A DNA stretch of 64,000 bases, taken from positions 3,296,001 through 3,360,000 of the forward strand of contig NZ_NETK01000001.1 of the NCBI RefSeq assembly GCF_002343915.1. Direction: 5' to 3'. The notes under the pieces are model-generated. The model did not search any database. It was not told the origin of the DNA and saw only the letters and a program-made list of their open reading frames with translations. The stretch's first letter is position 1, and every line of letters starts with the position of its first letter. This DNA comes from Nannocystis exedens. GTDB taxonomy: Bacteria > Myxococcota_A > Polyangia > Nannocystales > Nannocystaceae. Both the position numbers and the translations under genes were made by a program. Positions 10,987 through 19,035 of the stretch are shown here, in pieces.

Positions 10987-11010
10987 GGACATGCGCTCAC
11001 GGGCATGTCC
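10987..11010. repeat. Everted form of the family: GGACATGC...GCATGTCC
   Basis: An 8-bp perfect stem (10987-10994 with 11003-11010) and 8-nt loop. The half-sites are in the opposite order to the usual core. Second of three hairpins between convergent genes. Confidence 0.75.
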
Positions 11011-11050
11011 CTTTGATCAGGTGGCGGCGCCGCATTTTCAGCAGGGCAGA

Positions 11051-11070
11051 ACATGTCCAACAGGACATGT
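11051..11070. repeat. TGTCC-N4-GGACA hairpin, perfect core, 8-bp stem, loop AACA
   Basis: ACATGTCC-AACA-GGACATGT, 17 nt beyond the stop of the minus-strand LysR gene. One of the best-paired members. Confidence 0.85.
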
Positions 11071-11087
11071 TTCACATGCCATCCTCG

Positions 11088-11981
11088 TCACGCCAGCGCG
11101 CGGCGGAGGTGCTCGACGAACGCGCGCACCCGCGGCGCCCCGCGCAGCTCGACGCGGTAGAGCGCGGCCACCGACGCGCCCGCCGTGGTCCACTGCGGCA
11201 AGATCGCCCGCAGCTTGCCGGCGGCCAGCTCGGGCGCGACCAGCCAGTCGGGCAGCAGCGCCACCCCGACGCCGGCGACGGCGGCGTCGCGCAGCACCGC
11301 CAGCACGTTGCAGGCCAGCACCTCGCGCACCGCGACCGTCTCCTCGCGCGGCGGGCGGGTGAACCGCCAGCGGGTCGCCGGCGCGCCGGAGCCGAACACC
11401 TGGACCAGCGCGTCGTGGCGGGCCAGCGCGGCCGGCTCCTTCGGCTCGCCGCGGCGGCGCAGGTAGCTCGGCGCGGCCACGGCGACGCGGGGCACGGTGA
11501 GCAGCGGCACGGCGATCAGCGCGTCGGAGCTCGGGGGCAGCAGCGTGGTCGCGCGGATCGCCACGTCGATGCCGTCGCCGACCAGATCGGTGAGGCGGTC
11601 TTCGAGGCGCAGATCGACGCGCAGGCGCGGGTGCGCGGCCAGCAGCGCCGGCAGCGTCGGCGCCACCCGCAGCCCGCCGAACGTCACCGACGCCGTTACC
11701 ACCAGCCGGCCCTCGACCGCGTCGCGGCGGCGCGCCGCCGCCTGCGCCTCCTCGACCTCCCGCAAGATCTGGACGCAGCGCTCGTAGTACGCCCGACCCA
11801 CCTCCGTCACCGTCAAGCGCCGCGTCGTCCGCAGCACCAGCGTCGCCCCGAGCTCCTCCTCGAGCGCGCGGAGCTGGCGGCTGATCGCCGGCGTCGACAG
11901 GCGCAGGCGCCTCGCCGCGGCCGCCAGGCTGCCGCCCTCCACGATCCGCACGAACGTCGCCATCTGGCTCAGGAGGTCCAT
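11088..11981 (-). CDS. LysR-family transcriptional regulator
   Basis: 297 aa, the normal length. The N-terminal winged helix-turn-helix is complete (MATFVRIVEGGSLAAAARRL, then STPAISRQLRALEEELG, then LVLRTTRRLTVTEVG), followed by a LysR substrate-binding domain (about residues 90-295). The sequence most resembles the group that controls neighbouring redox enzymes and usually binds a small aromatic or quinone-like ligand; this is family knowledge, not visible here. It is divergent from the SDR gene, start codons 115 bp apart. This is the classic arrangement in which the LysR protein controls the divergent enzyme and itself. Confidence 0.93.
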   Translation of the reverse strand: MDLLSQMATFVRIVEGGSLAAAARRLRLSTPAISRQLRALEEELGATLVLRTTRRLTVTEVGRAYYERCVQILREVEEAQAAARRRDAVEGRLVVTASVTFGGLRVAPTLPALLAAHPRLRVDLRLEDRLTDLVGDGIDVAIRATTLLPPSSDALIAVPLLTVPRVAVAAPSYLRRRGEPKEPAALARHDALVQVFGSGAPATRWRFTRPPREETVAVREVLACNVLAVLRDAAVAGVGVALLPDWLVAPELAAGKLRAILPQWTTAGASVAALYRVELRGAPRVRAFVEHLRRALA

Positions 11982-12095
11982 GCGGCGAGCTTTTCCGATT
12001 GTTGCGCGCGACGCAAGAGCTCCTTGAGCCCGTCGGGTCTACTGCGCGCGGCCGCTTGCCGTCATGTTCTGCCGCACACAGCGAGGCAACCCACC

Positions 12096-12839
12096 ATGAC
12101 GAATTTCACCGACAAGGTCGTACTCATCACCGGCATCACTTCGGGCATCGGCCGCGCGACGGCGCGGGCGTTCGCCGCCGCGGGGGCCAGGCTCGTGCTC
12201 GGCAGCCGCGACGCGGCCGCCGGCGAGGCGCTGGCGGAGGAGCTGCGCGGGCGCGGCGGCGCGGCGCTGTTCGTCGCCACCGACGTCACCGCGCCGGGCA
12301 GCCTCGAGGCGCTCGTGGCCGCCGGCCTGGCCCGCTTCGATCGCCTCGACGTCGCCGTCAACAACGCCGGGGTCGAGGTCACGGGGCCGATCGACGGCGG
12401 CGACGAGGCGGCCCTCGACCGCGCCTTCGACACCAACGTGAAGGGCGTGTGGCGGGCGCTGCGGGCCGAAGTCCCGGCGCTCATGCGCGGGCCCGGCGGC
12501 GCGATCGTCAACCTCAGCTCGGTCGCCGGCCTGCGCGGCATGCCGGGCGCGAGCGTCTACGCCGCGACCAAGTTCGCCGTCGAGGGCCTCACCCGCTCGG
12601 CCGCGCTCGAGCTCGCGCCGCACAAGATCCGCGTCAACGCCGTCGCCCCGGGCCCGGTCGCCACGCCGATGCTCGACCGCTTCACCGGCGGCCACCCCGA
12701 AGTCATGGCCCAGCGCGTCCCCCTCGGTCGCCTCGCCGCGCCCGAGGAGATCGCCCGCGCCGTGCTGTGGCTGGCCTCCGACGACGCGTCCTACGTCACC
12801 GGCACGACCCTCGCGGTCGACGGCGGCTTCCTGGCCTGA
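12096..12839 (+). CDS. SDR-family NAD(P)-dependent oxidoreductase
   Basis: 247 aa, the typical length of a classical short-chain dehydrogenase. It has TGITSGIG (residues 12-19) for the dinucleotide, NNAG (89-92), the catalytic Ser in VNLSSVAG (about 141) and YAATK (Tyr155, Lys159). The end, YVTGTTLAVDGGF, is also typical. The SRD after the second strand may favour NADP(H). The substrate is unknown. Most likely controlled by the divergent LysR regulator. Confidence 0.93.
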   Translation: MTNFTDKVVLITGITSGIGRATARAFAAAGARLVLGSRDAAAGEALAEELRGRGGAALFVATDVTAPGSLEALVAAGLARFDRLDVAVNNAGVEVTGPIDGGDEAALDRAFDTNVKGVWRALRAEVPALMRGPGGAIVNLSSVAGLRGMPGASVYAATKFAVEGLTRSAALELAPHKIRVNAVAPGPVATPMLDRFTGGHPEVMAQRVPLGRLAAPEEIARAVLWLASDDASYVTGTTLAVDGGFLA

Positions 12840-13197
12840 CGCGAGCAGCAAGATGCAGCTGGCGACGCGAACGCTCGCGCGAGGTACCGCGATGGGTGCC
12901 CCCCGCGACCGCGAGTGGAGTCCGTCGAATGCGACGAGGTCGCCGGCGAACGGTGTGACCCGGGCCGAATGCCCTCAGTGGCCACCCGGCGAATCGCAGC
13001 CCTTCCCTCCGGCTAGCCGGCCGCGTCCTGGCCGCGACAGCGCCTCGTCGCGGTGGGCGAGCCGAACCGCACGAACTGTCCCATGGGACGCCCATGGGAC
13101 AGTCCTCGCGCGGGCTGGTCGCCTTCGGCCACCGTCGCTCGCCAGGGCAATCATCGCCTCTCCGACGCGGTGGCATAGCTCTTGCTGAAGGGCGGGC
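12840..13197. other. Intergenic region with a long perfect inverted repeat
   Basis: No coding potential that I trust. The only clear structure is an inverted repeat at 13075-13103: 13-bp arms, 13075-13087 and 13091-13103, with a 3-nt loop. Each arm holds TGTCCCATGGG or its complement, so it is a relative of the TGTCC hairpins. It lies about 95 bp before the next start codon. Confidence 0.7.
13075..13103. repeat. 13-bp inverted repeat with 3-nt loop, TGTCC-family variant
   Basis: Arms ACTGTCCCATGGG and its exact complement, separated by ACG. Each arm also contains the inner palindrome CCCATGGG. It is the longest perfect stem in the family. Confidence 0.85.
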
Positions 13198-14985
13198 ATG
13201 TCGAAGACCCACGAAGATAACCTCGGTTCGGAGCTCCGCCCGACCCGGCTCGCAGCGGTCGCGCACGCTGCACGACGCTCCTATCCGCTGACCTTGTGGC
13301 TGACGCTGGCGGCGTGTCCCGGTCCGGGGCAGGAGCCCGCGGAGACCGCGAGCGAACCGGCGCCGTCGAGCACGTCCGGGACGACGTCGACCTCTGAGAC
13401 CGCCACCGGGACCACCGGCGAGTCGACCACCGGTGAGCCGACCACCACGACCACCGGCGAATCGACCACCGGCGGCCCGACCGAGACACTGACCCGCGTC
13501 CTCTACCACCCCTACACCCCTGACGGAGTGCCGAACAGCGCATCGGCCGTGCGCTCGATCGACATCGTCGACGGCGTCCCGATGTCGCCCGTCACGGTCC
13601 TCGACCCCCCGACCCCCCTGGCTAACGCCCCGCTCTTCGTCCTCGAGCACCGCTGGCAGCCGTACTTCACGGGGCCGTTCGACGCGCCGCGCCTGTGGCT
13701 GGTCGACACGGAGTCCTCGACCTCGCACGAGGTCGCGCTGCCGCCGGAGGTCGATCGGGTCGGCGACACCTTCTTCTCGCGCCAGGACAGGTACCTGCTC
13801 GCGCTCACCCACCCGCCCGGCAGCTACGCCGACATCTATTATTTCTGCGAAATCGGGCCCACGGGGGAGTGTGCGCTTCAGCTGTTCGATCCGCCGCTCG
13901 GCCGCAACAGCTACCCCGCCAAGATCATCGCCATGGGCGCGAGCGGACGGATCTGGTACAGGACCCAGGAAAAGGGCGTCGACGCCGAGGACGTGCTGCA
14001 GGTCGATCTCGCGACGCCCGACGCCCCCGTCCTGCTGCATACGTTCACCCTCGACGCGAACGGCGGCAGCGCCCCCTCGCTCGACGAGAAGACGATGTAC
14101 TTCGGCTTCGAGGACGGTCGCCTGATGGCGAGGGACGTCAGCATCGACCCGCCCGGTCCGCTGGTGGAGCTGATCCCGCCGGTGGAAGCGAAGAAGTCTC
14201 TGTGGTCCGACGATGAGAAGGACATCGTGATGCACGTCTCTTCCGGCGATTGGGGCGACCTGTTCCACGTCAGCATCGACGGGACGTCCGCGGGACCGAT
14301 GGTGCAGCTCAACACGGGCGCACCGTCGAATACCTTCTGGAAGCACCTGCAGTGGATCTCCGACAAGCGGGTCCTCTACCTCACCGATTTCGGCGCGCCG
14401 GGGACCACGCGGCTCTACATGGCCGACACCAAGACCCCCGACGCGCCGCCCCAGCAGGTGAGCGGGTCGCTGCCGCTGACCGGCTCGGTCGAGTCCGCCA
14501 TGGTGCTCGCCGATCCGACGCACGCCCTCTACCTCGCGCGCCAGACCGAGGACGGCGCGGACGACCTGTACCGGGCCAGCCTCGATCCGCCCGGCGAGGC
14601 CCACAAGCTCAACGGGCCGCTGGCCGCGGGCGAGTCGGTGCCGGGCTACCTGTGCGACGCCACGAGCGACGGCACGCGCGTGCTGTACGGTCGCCGGACG
14701 GAGGCCGATGGGCCCGATCGCCACGACGTGTTCCTCGTCAACTTCGACGGCGAGGTGCCGCTCCCGCCCGTCAACCTCTCGAGCGCGTTGCCCGACGGCA
14801 TCGACGGCAACAACGGCGGACGGTTCTCGGCCGACGGCACCCTGGTCTTCTTCGGGGGCGCGAGCTCTGACGGTCATTACGGCCCGCTCTACATGGTGAA
14901 GCTGTCGCCTGAGATCGGCCCGCCCGTCCAGATCTCCGACCCGGGCGAGGCGATCCTCAGTTATTTCGTACTCCCGGCGAAATGA
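13198..14985 (+). CDS. Lipoprotein with Thr/Ser/Gly linker and TolB-like beta-propeller
   Basis: 595 aa. A hydrophobic segment (YPLTLWLTLAA, about residues 29-39) ends at a lipobox Cys. A linker of TTGES-type repeats follows (about 45-95). The rest has propeller-like blades with regularly spaced strand-turn motifs (LDEKTMYFGFEDGRL, WSDDEKDIVMH, LSPEIGPPVQISD), resembling TolB/WD40-like proteins. The N-terminal 28 residues before the hydrophobic core are unusually long; a later start may be used, but no better ATG with a ribosome site was found. Function unknown. Confidence 0.8.
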   Translation: MSKTHEDNLGSELRPTRLAAVAHAARRSYPLTLWLTLAACPGPGQEPAETASEPAPSSTSGTTSTSETATGTTGESTTGEPTTTTTGESTTGGPTETLTRVLYHPYTPDGVPNSASAVRSIDIVDGVPMSPVTVLDPPTPLANAPLFVLEHRWQPYFTGPFDAPRLWLVDTESSTSHEVALPPEVDRVGDTFFSRQDRYLLALTHPPGSYADIYYFCEIGPTGECALQLFDPPLGRNSYPAKIIAMGASGRIWYRTQEKGVDAEDVLQVDLATPDAPVLLHTFTLDANGGSAPSLDEKTMYFGFEDGRLMARDVSIDPPGPLVELIPPVEAKKSLWSDDEKDIVMHVSSGDWGDLFHVSIDGTSAGPMVQLNTGAPSNTFWKHLQWISDKRVLYLTDFGAPGTTRLYMADTKTPDAPPQQVSGSLPLTGSVESAMVLADPTHALYLARQTEDGADDLYRASLDPPGEAHKLNGPLAAGESVPGYLCDATSDGTRVLYGRRTEADGPDRHDVFLVNFDGEVPLPPVNLSSALPDGIDGNNGGRFSADGTLVFFGGASSDGHYGPLYMVKLSPEIGPPVQISDPGEAILSYFVLPAK

Positions 14986-15112
14986 CGTGCGTGTCCGACG
15001 GCGTCGCCGGCCCGGCCACCGCGAGCTCCGCGAGCCTGCCTGCCAGGGGTGACGCTCGCCTGTCTGCGGTCGGGACCCCAGCTCGGCTGGCTGTCCTGCT
15101 ATTCCGACATCG

Positions 15113-15168
15113 CATGATCACGCTGTCTTACGATCGCACGATGATCAATCACGCTATCGCACGATCCC
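15113..15168 (+). promoter_or_regulatory. Repeated CACGCT/CGCACGAT motifs before the prenyl-synthase-like gene
   Basis: Two direct copies of ATCACGCT (about 15119 and 15149) are each followed by CGCACGAT (15135 and 15158). They are flanked by GCATGATC at 15113 and again at 15177. The spacing suggests a binding region for a regulator. TATCGC at 15155 could be a -10 element for a start at 15169. Confidence 0.4.
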
Positions 15169-16179
15169 GTGATTCGCATGATCCCCGCCTTGAGATTCAG
15201 CCCTGCGGATGAGTTCGCCATGCATGAGACGCTCGCCAGCGCCGTCGCCGCCGTTCACCGCAAGTGCGACGAGGTCGTCCGGGACCCGCTGCTCGATCCG
15301 GCCCAGAGCGAGCTGCTCCTTGCGTTCTTCGCCCGGGCGCGGGCCGGCGAGGTCAGCCTGATGGCCGATCCCGCGGCCCTGCCGCTGCTCGTTGGGCTGT
15401 GCGAGTGCGGCAAGGCGAACGTCGACCTCGCGGCCGGCTGCACCCTTTATCATAGGGCCCTCCGGCTGTTCGACGACGGCTCGGAACACGACCTCGCTGC
15501 TCCGGGGGGCCCCCGGCGCGCGCGCGTCGCCGACAACGCCGCGCTCGCGCTGACCATGGTCGCGCTCGACACCCTCGCCGCGGCGGTCCCGGCCGGTAGG
15601 GCCGAGGCCGCGCGGCTGTCGCTGCGACGTCACTCGCTGCGGGCCGTGGCGGCCCGGCACCGCGAGCTCGGGGGCACGATCACCGGCGGCGAGGCCAGTG
15701 TCCGCGCCCACAACGCCGACAAGTCGTCCGGGTTCGCGCTGTCGGCCGAACTGGCGGCGGTCGCCGCCGGCTGCGAGCCCGAGCGCGTCGCGGCGTATTG
15801 CCGGATCGGCGAGGCGACAGCGGAGATCCGCCAGATCGACGACGACCTCCACGACCTGTTCGTGGGGCCGCGCAGGTGCGACCGCGAGCGCGACGCCCCG
15901 AGCTTCCCGCTGGCCTGCTTCGCCGCCCGCGCCCGCGCGGCCGAGCAGGCCGAGCTGCAGCGCCTGCGCGCCGAGCTGCCCGGCAGCCTCGACGCGATCC
16001 GCGAGCTGCTGCTGGCGGGCCCGGCGGCGCGCGCCTGCGCGGCGGCGATGGAGGCCGCGCGGCGGGCGGTCCACGCTGAGGTCGCCGCGCTGTTCCCCGC
16101 CGGCTCGGCGCTCGACCTCCACGCCGAGTTCGTCGACGCGGTGGTTGCCGAGCTGTACCGCCGGCTGCGATTAGCATGA
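15169..16179 (+). CDS. Polyprenyl-synthetase-like protein (isoprenoid synthase fold)
   Basis: 336 aa, almost all helical. Residues about 100-107 read LFDDGSEHD and are followed by RRAR, resembling the first Asp-rich motif and trailing RRG of trans-prenyltransferases, but the DDxxD spacing is altered. Further on are ADKSSGFALSAELA and IRQIDDDLHDLF, matching the KTG...QIxDDxxD region (second Asp-rich motif). It could be an E-isoprenyl diphosphate synthase or a ComQ-like peptide-modifying prenyltransferase. The unusual first motif makes the reaction uncertain. The start is a GTG at 15169; an ATG at 15178 or 15220 is possible. The stop overlaps a degenerate hairpin. Confidence 0.65.
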   Translation: MIRMIPALRFSPADEFAMHETLASAVAAVHRKCDEVVRDPLLDPAQSELLLAFFARARAGEVSLMADPAALPLLVGLCECGKANVDLAAGCTLYHRALRLFDDGSEHDLAAPGGPRRARVADNAALALTMVALDTLAAAVPAGRAEAARLSLRRHSLRAVAARHRELGGTITGGEASVRAHNADKSSGFALSAELAAVAAGCEPERVAAYCRIGEATAEIRQIDDDLHDLFVGPRRCDRERDAPSFPLACFAARARAAEQAELQRLRAELPGSLDAIRELLLAGPAARACAAAMEAARRAVHAEVAALFPAGSALDLHAEFVDAVVAELYRRLRLA

Positions 16180-16354
16180 CCTTTGGAGCATGGCTTCATG
16201 ACCATGTACATAATGCGTCTGCGCGACGAGATCGGCCTGCAGGTCCGCCGCGCCGGCCGCCCCCGCTACGGCCGACGCGCTGGCGGCCCGCGCCTGCATC
16301 TGCTCGCCCAGAGCCCGGCGACGGCGCTCGCCGGGGCGGGGCGCACCTATGGGC

Positions 16355-16370
16355 CTGTCCTCCGGGACAT
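16355..16370. repeat. TGTCC-N4-GGACA hairpin, perfect core, loop TCCG
   Basis: Core at 16356-16369 in the non-coding stretch after the prenyl-synthase-like gene. Confidence 0.8.
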
Positions 16371-16439
16371 GACGCGCCCCGCGTGAGGCTCCCGCGACCT
16401 CGCCGGCGTCCGGCGCTTGCCGGGGTGGGGTCCCCGTGG

Positions 16440-16457
16440 CATGTCCTTGGGGACATG
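16440..16457. repeat. TGTCC-N4-GGACA hairpin, perfect core, loop TTGG
   Basis: CATGTCC-TTGG-GGACATG, a 7-bp stem. A related imperfect copy (CATGTCCTTGGGCATG) is at 16531-16546. Confidence 0.8.
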
Positions 16458-16929
16458 TCGCAACCCGCCACGCGTGAGGCTGCCGCGACCCCTCCGCGAC
16501 GAGGCTCGCCAGGTGTGGGGCTCCCATGGGCATGTCCTTGGGCATGCCCACGGGGCGCGACGACCTGGCCCCCGAGCCACTCCGCCCCGGCGCCGGCGGC
16601 GGGCTTGCTACGAGCGGTGAGAAGCCGTGCCCGCCTTGCCGGCTGCGACGCCGAACTCGTCCGCAGTTGAAGCGAGCACCCGGCCGCTCTCGAGAATCGC
16701 GGCATCGCAGCCCAGCCGCTCTCGCTCACCGCAGGTCCGCAGTGGCCCGGCCGGCTCTGCCGGCAGTTTCCGCTGAGCCGCGACGCAGCCAGCCCGACGA
16801 GCCGCGCCGGCGCCGGAAGCTCGCGTGGCATGACGCGTGCAACTCGGGTTGGCTGCCCCCCGCCGCGCACCCGGGGGACGATCGCTCGCCGCCCTCGTCG
16901 CGCGCGCCTGCGGGGCCCGTCCGTGGCCG

Positions 16930-17690
16930 AGCGACCTCCTCGACTTGTTGACCCGCCGCCCGCGCGCGCCGCGGATCGACGACGCGCGCGATCACCTGGC
17001 GATCATACGTCGGGTCTTCTTCCGCGAGTTTGCCGCGGAGGTCCGCCTGGGCGCGGCGCTCGCCCTGTTCCGGGTGTTGCGATCCCGCAGCTCTCGGCGC
17101 TCCTCGCCGGCACCGGCCGGTGGACGCACACGCCGACGAGCCGCCTGGGGCGCACCGCCGACCTGCTCAGCGTCCTGGTGGAAGACGGCCCCGACGGCCC
17201 GTGTGGCGCCGCCGCGCTCGCGCGCATCAACGCCGCGCACGCCCGCCACCGCCTCGCCAACGACGACATGTTGTACGTCCTCACCACCTTCGTCACCGAG
17301 CCGGCGCGGGTGATCGAGCGCTACGGCCGGCGCCCCCTGCTCCCCGCCGAGCGCGAGGCCGCGTGCCGGTTCTGAGGCGGTGTCGGCCGGCGTATGGGCA
17401 TTTGCGAGATCCCCGACAGCTTCGCGGCGATGGTCGAGCTGGCCCGAATTTACGAGGCGAGGCACCGCCACCCCGCCGAGTCCAACCGCGTCGTCGCCCA
17501 GGGCGCGCTGGCGGCGATGCTGCGGCTCCTCCCGCAGTGGACCGCCGTCGGCCGCTCGCCCTGTATGCCCTGCTCGATCCGCCGGTGCGCCGCGCTTGCG
17601 GCCTGCCCGAAGCCCCGCGCCCGCTGGCCTGGGCCCTCGCCCGCCTCGGCGCGGCGCGCCGCGGCCTCCGGACACTCGCGCGCGGCCGAG
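16930..17690 (+). pseudogene. Oxygenase MpaB/DUF2236-family protein, at least three frame breaks
   Basis: One protein can be followed only by changing frame. It reads RIDDARDHLAIIRRVFFREF and LGAALALFRV in one frame. After about 17080 it reads VAIPQLSALLAGTGRWTHTP, INAAHARHRLANDDMLYVLT and ERYGRRPLLPAEREA, ending in a stop at 17373. A further frame from about 17394 reads MGICEIPDSFAAMVELARIY, and another from about 17560 reads ALYALLDPPVRRACGLPEAP. The family's conserved ...NDDxLYVL(S/T)TF...P..WIERYGWRPL pattern is clear. DUF2236/MpaB proteins are heme-linked oxygenases in characterised cases. The gene is inactivated here. Confidence 0.8.
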
Positions 17691-17869
17691 CACGGCGATC
17701 GGCTGGAGCGGCACGAATGCCGTGCGGATGCGGCTCGGCTCCTGCGCGGTGTACTGTCCTATCAGACATGTTGGATGCGACATCCAGGCCACGGCCCGCT
17801 CGTACCCCGTCTTTCTTGACATGACCGTGAGGACACGTCACCCACGGCGCTCGTCGGGGTCTCTTTCTT

Positions 17870-18063
17870 CATGTCCGGACGGACATGCCCCAAAAACCAT
17901 ATCATCCGGGACCCACGACCCCCCGCACGGCCCTTCCCTCGCCCGACCCTGGCGTCGTCGACCTTGCCTGTCTGAACGGACATGCCTCGAAAGCCAGATC
18001 ATCCCCGACTCGCGGCCTCGCGCGCGGCCATTCCCTCGCCCGCGCTGGCGTTGTAGACTGCCG
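17870..18063 (+). repeat. 97-bp tandem duplication carrying a hairpin and a promoter-like end
   Basis: Unit A (17870-17966) and unit B (17967-18063) align along their full length with moderate divergence: GGACATGCC...AAA-CCA-ATCATCC...CCTTCCCTCGCCCG...CTGGCGT. Each begins with a TGTCC-type hairpin: A is perfect (CATGTCC-GGAC-GGACATG); B is weakened (CTGTCT-GAAC-GGACAT). B ends in TAGACT just before the GTG at 18066, while A has TCGACC there. The duplication therefore seems to have copied hairpin plus promoter. Confidence 0.75.
18054..18059 (+). promoter_or_regulatory. Possible -10 box (TAGACT) for a leaderless mRNA
   Basis: TAGACT ends 6 nt before the GTG at 18066, so a start site at the codon itself is expected. 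Confidence 0.45.
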
Positions 18064-18065
18064 CC

Positions 18066-18854
18066 GTGCGCCTCGCCCCCGCCCTCCCGCTGCTCCTGCT
18101 GTGCGCCTGCGCCGCCCCCGTCGCCCGCGCCGGCGCTCCGCAGCCCGCGACGGCCGCCGCCCCGGTCGCTGCGCCCGCGGGCAGCGACGCCGTCGCGACC
18201 GCGAGCGCGCTCGAGGTCAGCGTCAAGCCGGGCATCAACGACGACTGGCGCGGGCGCGACACCCGGCGGCTGGTGCGGCGGCTCGAGTCCGAGTCGCGGG
18301 AGATCTGGGTCCAGCGCGAGCGCGTGGTCGAGGTCGTCGCCGCCCGGCCCGGGGCCGTCGTCGCCGACGTCGGCGCCGGCTCGGGCTTCCTCACCTTGCT
18401 GCTGGCGCGCGCGGTCGGCCCGGGCGGCAAGGTCTACGCGCTCGACATCAACCGCGGCCTGCTCGCCGGCATCGCCGCCGACGCGCGCGCGGCGGGGCTC
18501 GGCAACGTCGAGACGCTGGTGACGCCCGAGGACGGCACCCCGCTGCCGCCCGACTCGGTCGACCTCGTGTTCATGTGCGACGCCTATCATCACTTCGAGT
18601 ACCCGCGCAGCATGATGCGATCGCTGCGCGCCGCCCTGCGCCCGGGCGGCGAGCTGGTGCTCGTCGAGCTCGAGCGGATCCCCGGCAAGACCAGCCAGGC
18701 GATGCTCGACCACGTCCGCGCCGGCAAGGAGGTGTTCCTCGCCGAGCTGCTCGCCGACGGCTTCGAGCTCGTGCGTGAGGAGGCGGTCGCGGAGCTGACC
18801 GAGAATTACGTGCTGCGCCTGCGCAAGCCGGGCGCGGACGCGGCGCCGCGCTGA
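18066..18854 (+). CDS. Lipoprotein class I SAM-dependent methyltransferase
   Basis: 262 aa from a GTG start. The N-terminus (RLAPALPLLLLCAC) is a short signal peptide with a lipobox-like Cys. An Ala/Pro linker follows, then a class I methyltransferase domain (about residues 85-250): VVADVGAGSGFLTLLLA is SAM motif I, YALDIN is motif II, and VFMCDAYHHFEYP is motif IV/post I. An exported methyltransferase is unusual, but this architecture (signal peptide plus UbiE-like domain) recurs in myxobacteria and planctomycetes. The substrate is unknown. The likely leaderless start and duplicated upstream unit are noted separately. Confidence 0.85.
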   Translation: MRLAPALPLLLLCACAAPVARAGAPQPATAAAPVAAPAGSDAVATASALEVSVKPGINDDWRGRDTRRLVRRLESESREIWVQRERVVEVVAARPGAVVADVGAGSGFLTLLLARAVGPGGKVYALDINRGLLAGIAADARAAGLGNVETLVTPEDGTPLPPDSVDLVFMCDAYHHFEYPRSMMRSLRAALRPGGELVLVELERIPGKTSQAMLDHVRAGKEVFLAELLADGFELVREEAVAELTENYVLRLRKPGADAAPR

Positions 18855-19035
18855 CGGCCCGGGTGCGTGCATTGGCCGGACGCCAATGCGATGAGTCGTC
18901 GGCCGCGATCGCAGCGCCGACGCCGCGCGCTGGCGCGCCCACGCGAGTTCGGACCGAGGCCGGAGCTCGAACTCCGCGCCGGCCGCGGGTCACCCGCGCT
19001 CGCGCGCGGCGCCGACGTGTTAGAAGGGGCCAGGC

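Larger units (their letters stand above)
16180..16929. other. Intergenic region with three TGTCC-family hairpins
   Basis: No convincing gene; open frames here are Arg/Pro-rich shadows. The region carries hairpins at 16356-16369, 16440-16457 and 16532-16545 and a degenerate one at 16175-16192 overlapping the upstream stop. The sequence around them is also loosely repeated (CGTGAGGCT...CGCGACC at 16381 and 16472). Confidence 0.6.

Noticed and set aside
12796..14877. Very long minus-strand open frame (693 codons) opposite the lipoprotein at 13198
   Set aside because: It is a GC-driven shadow frame, rich in Arg/Gly/Val without domains; the plus-strand frame has signal peptide, linker and propeller strands.
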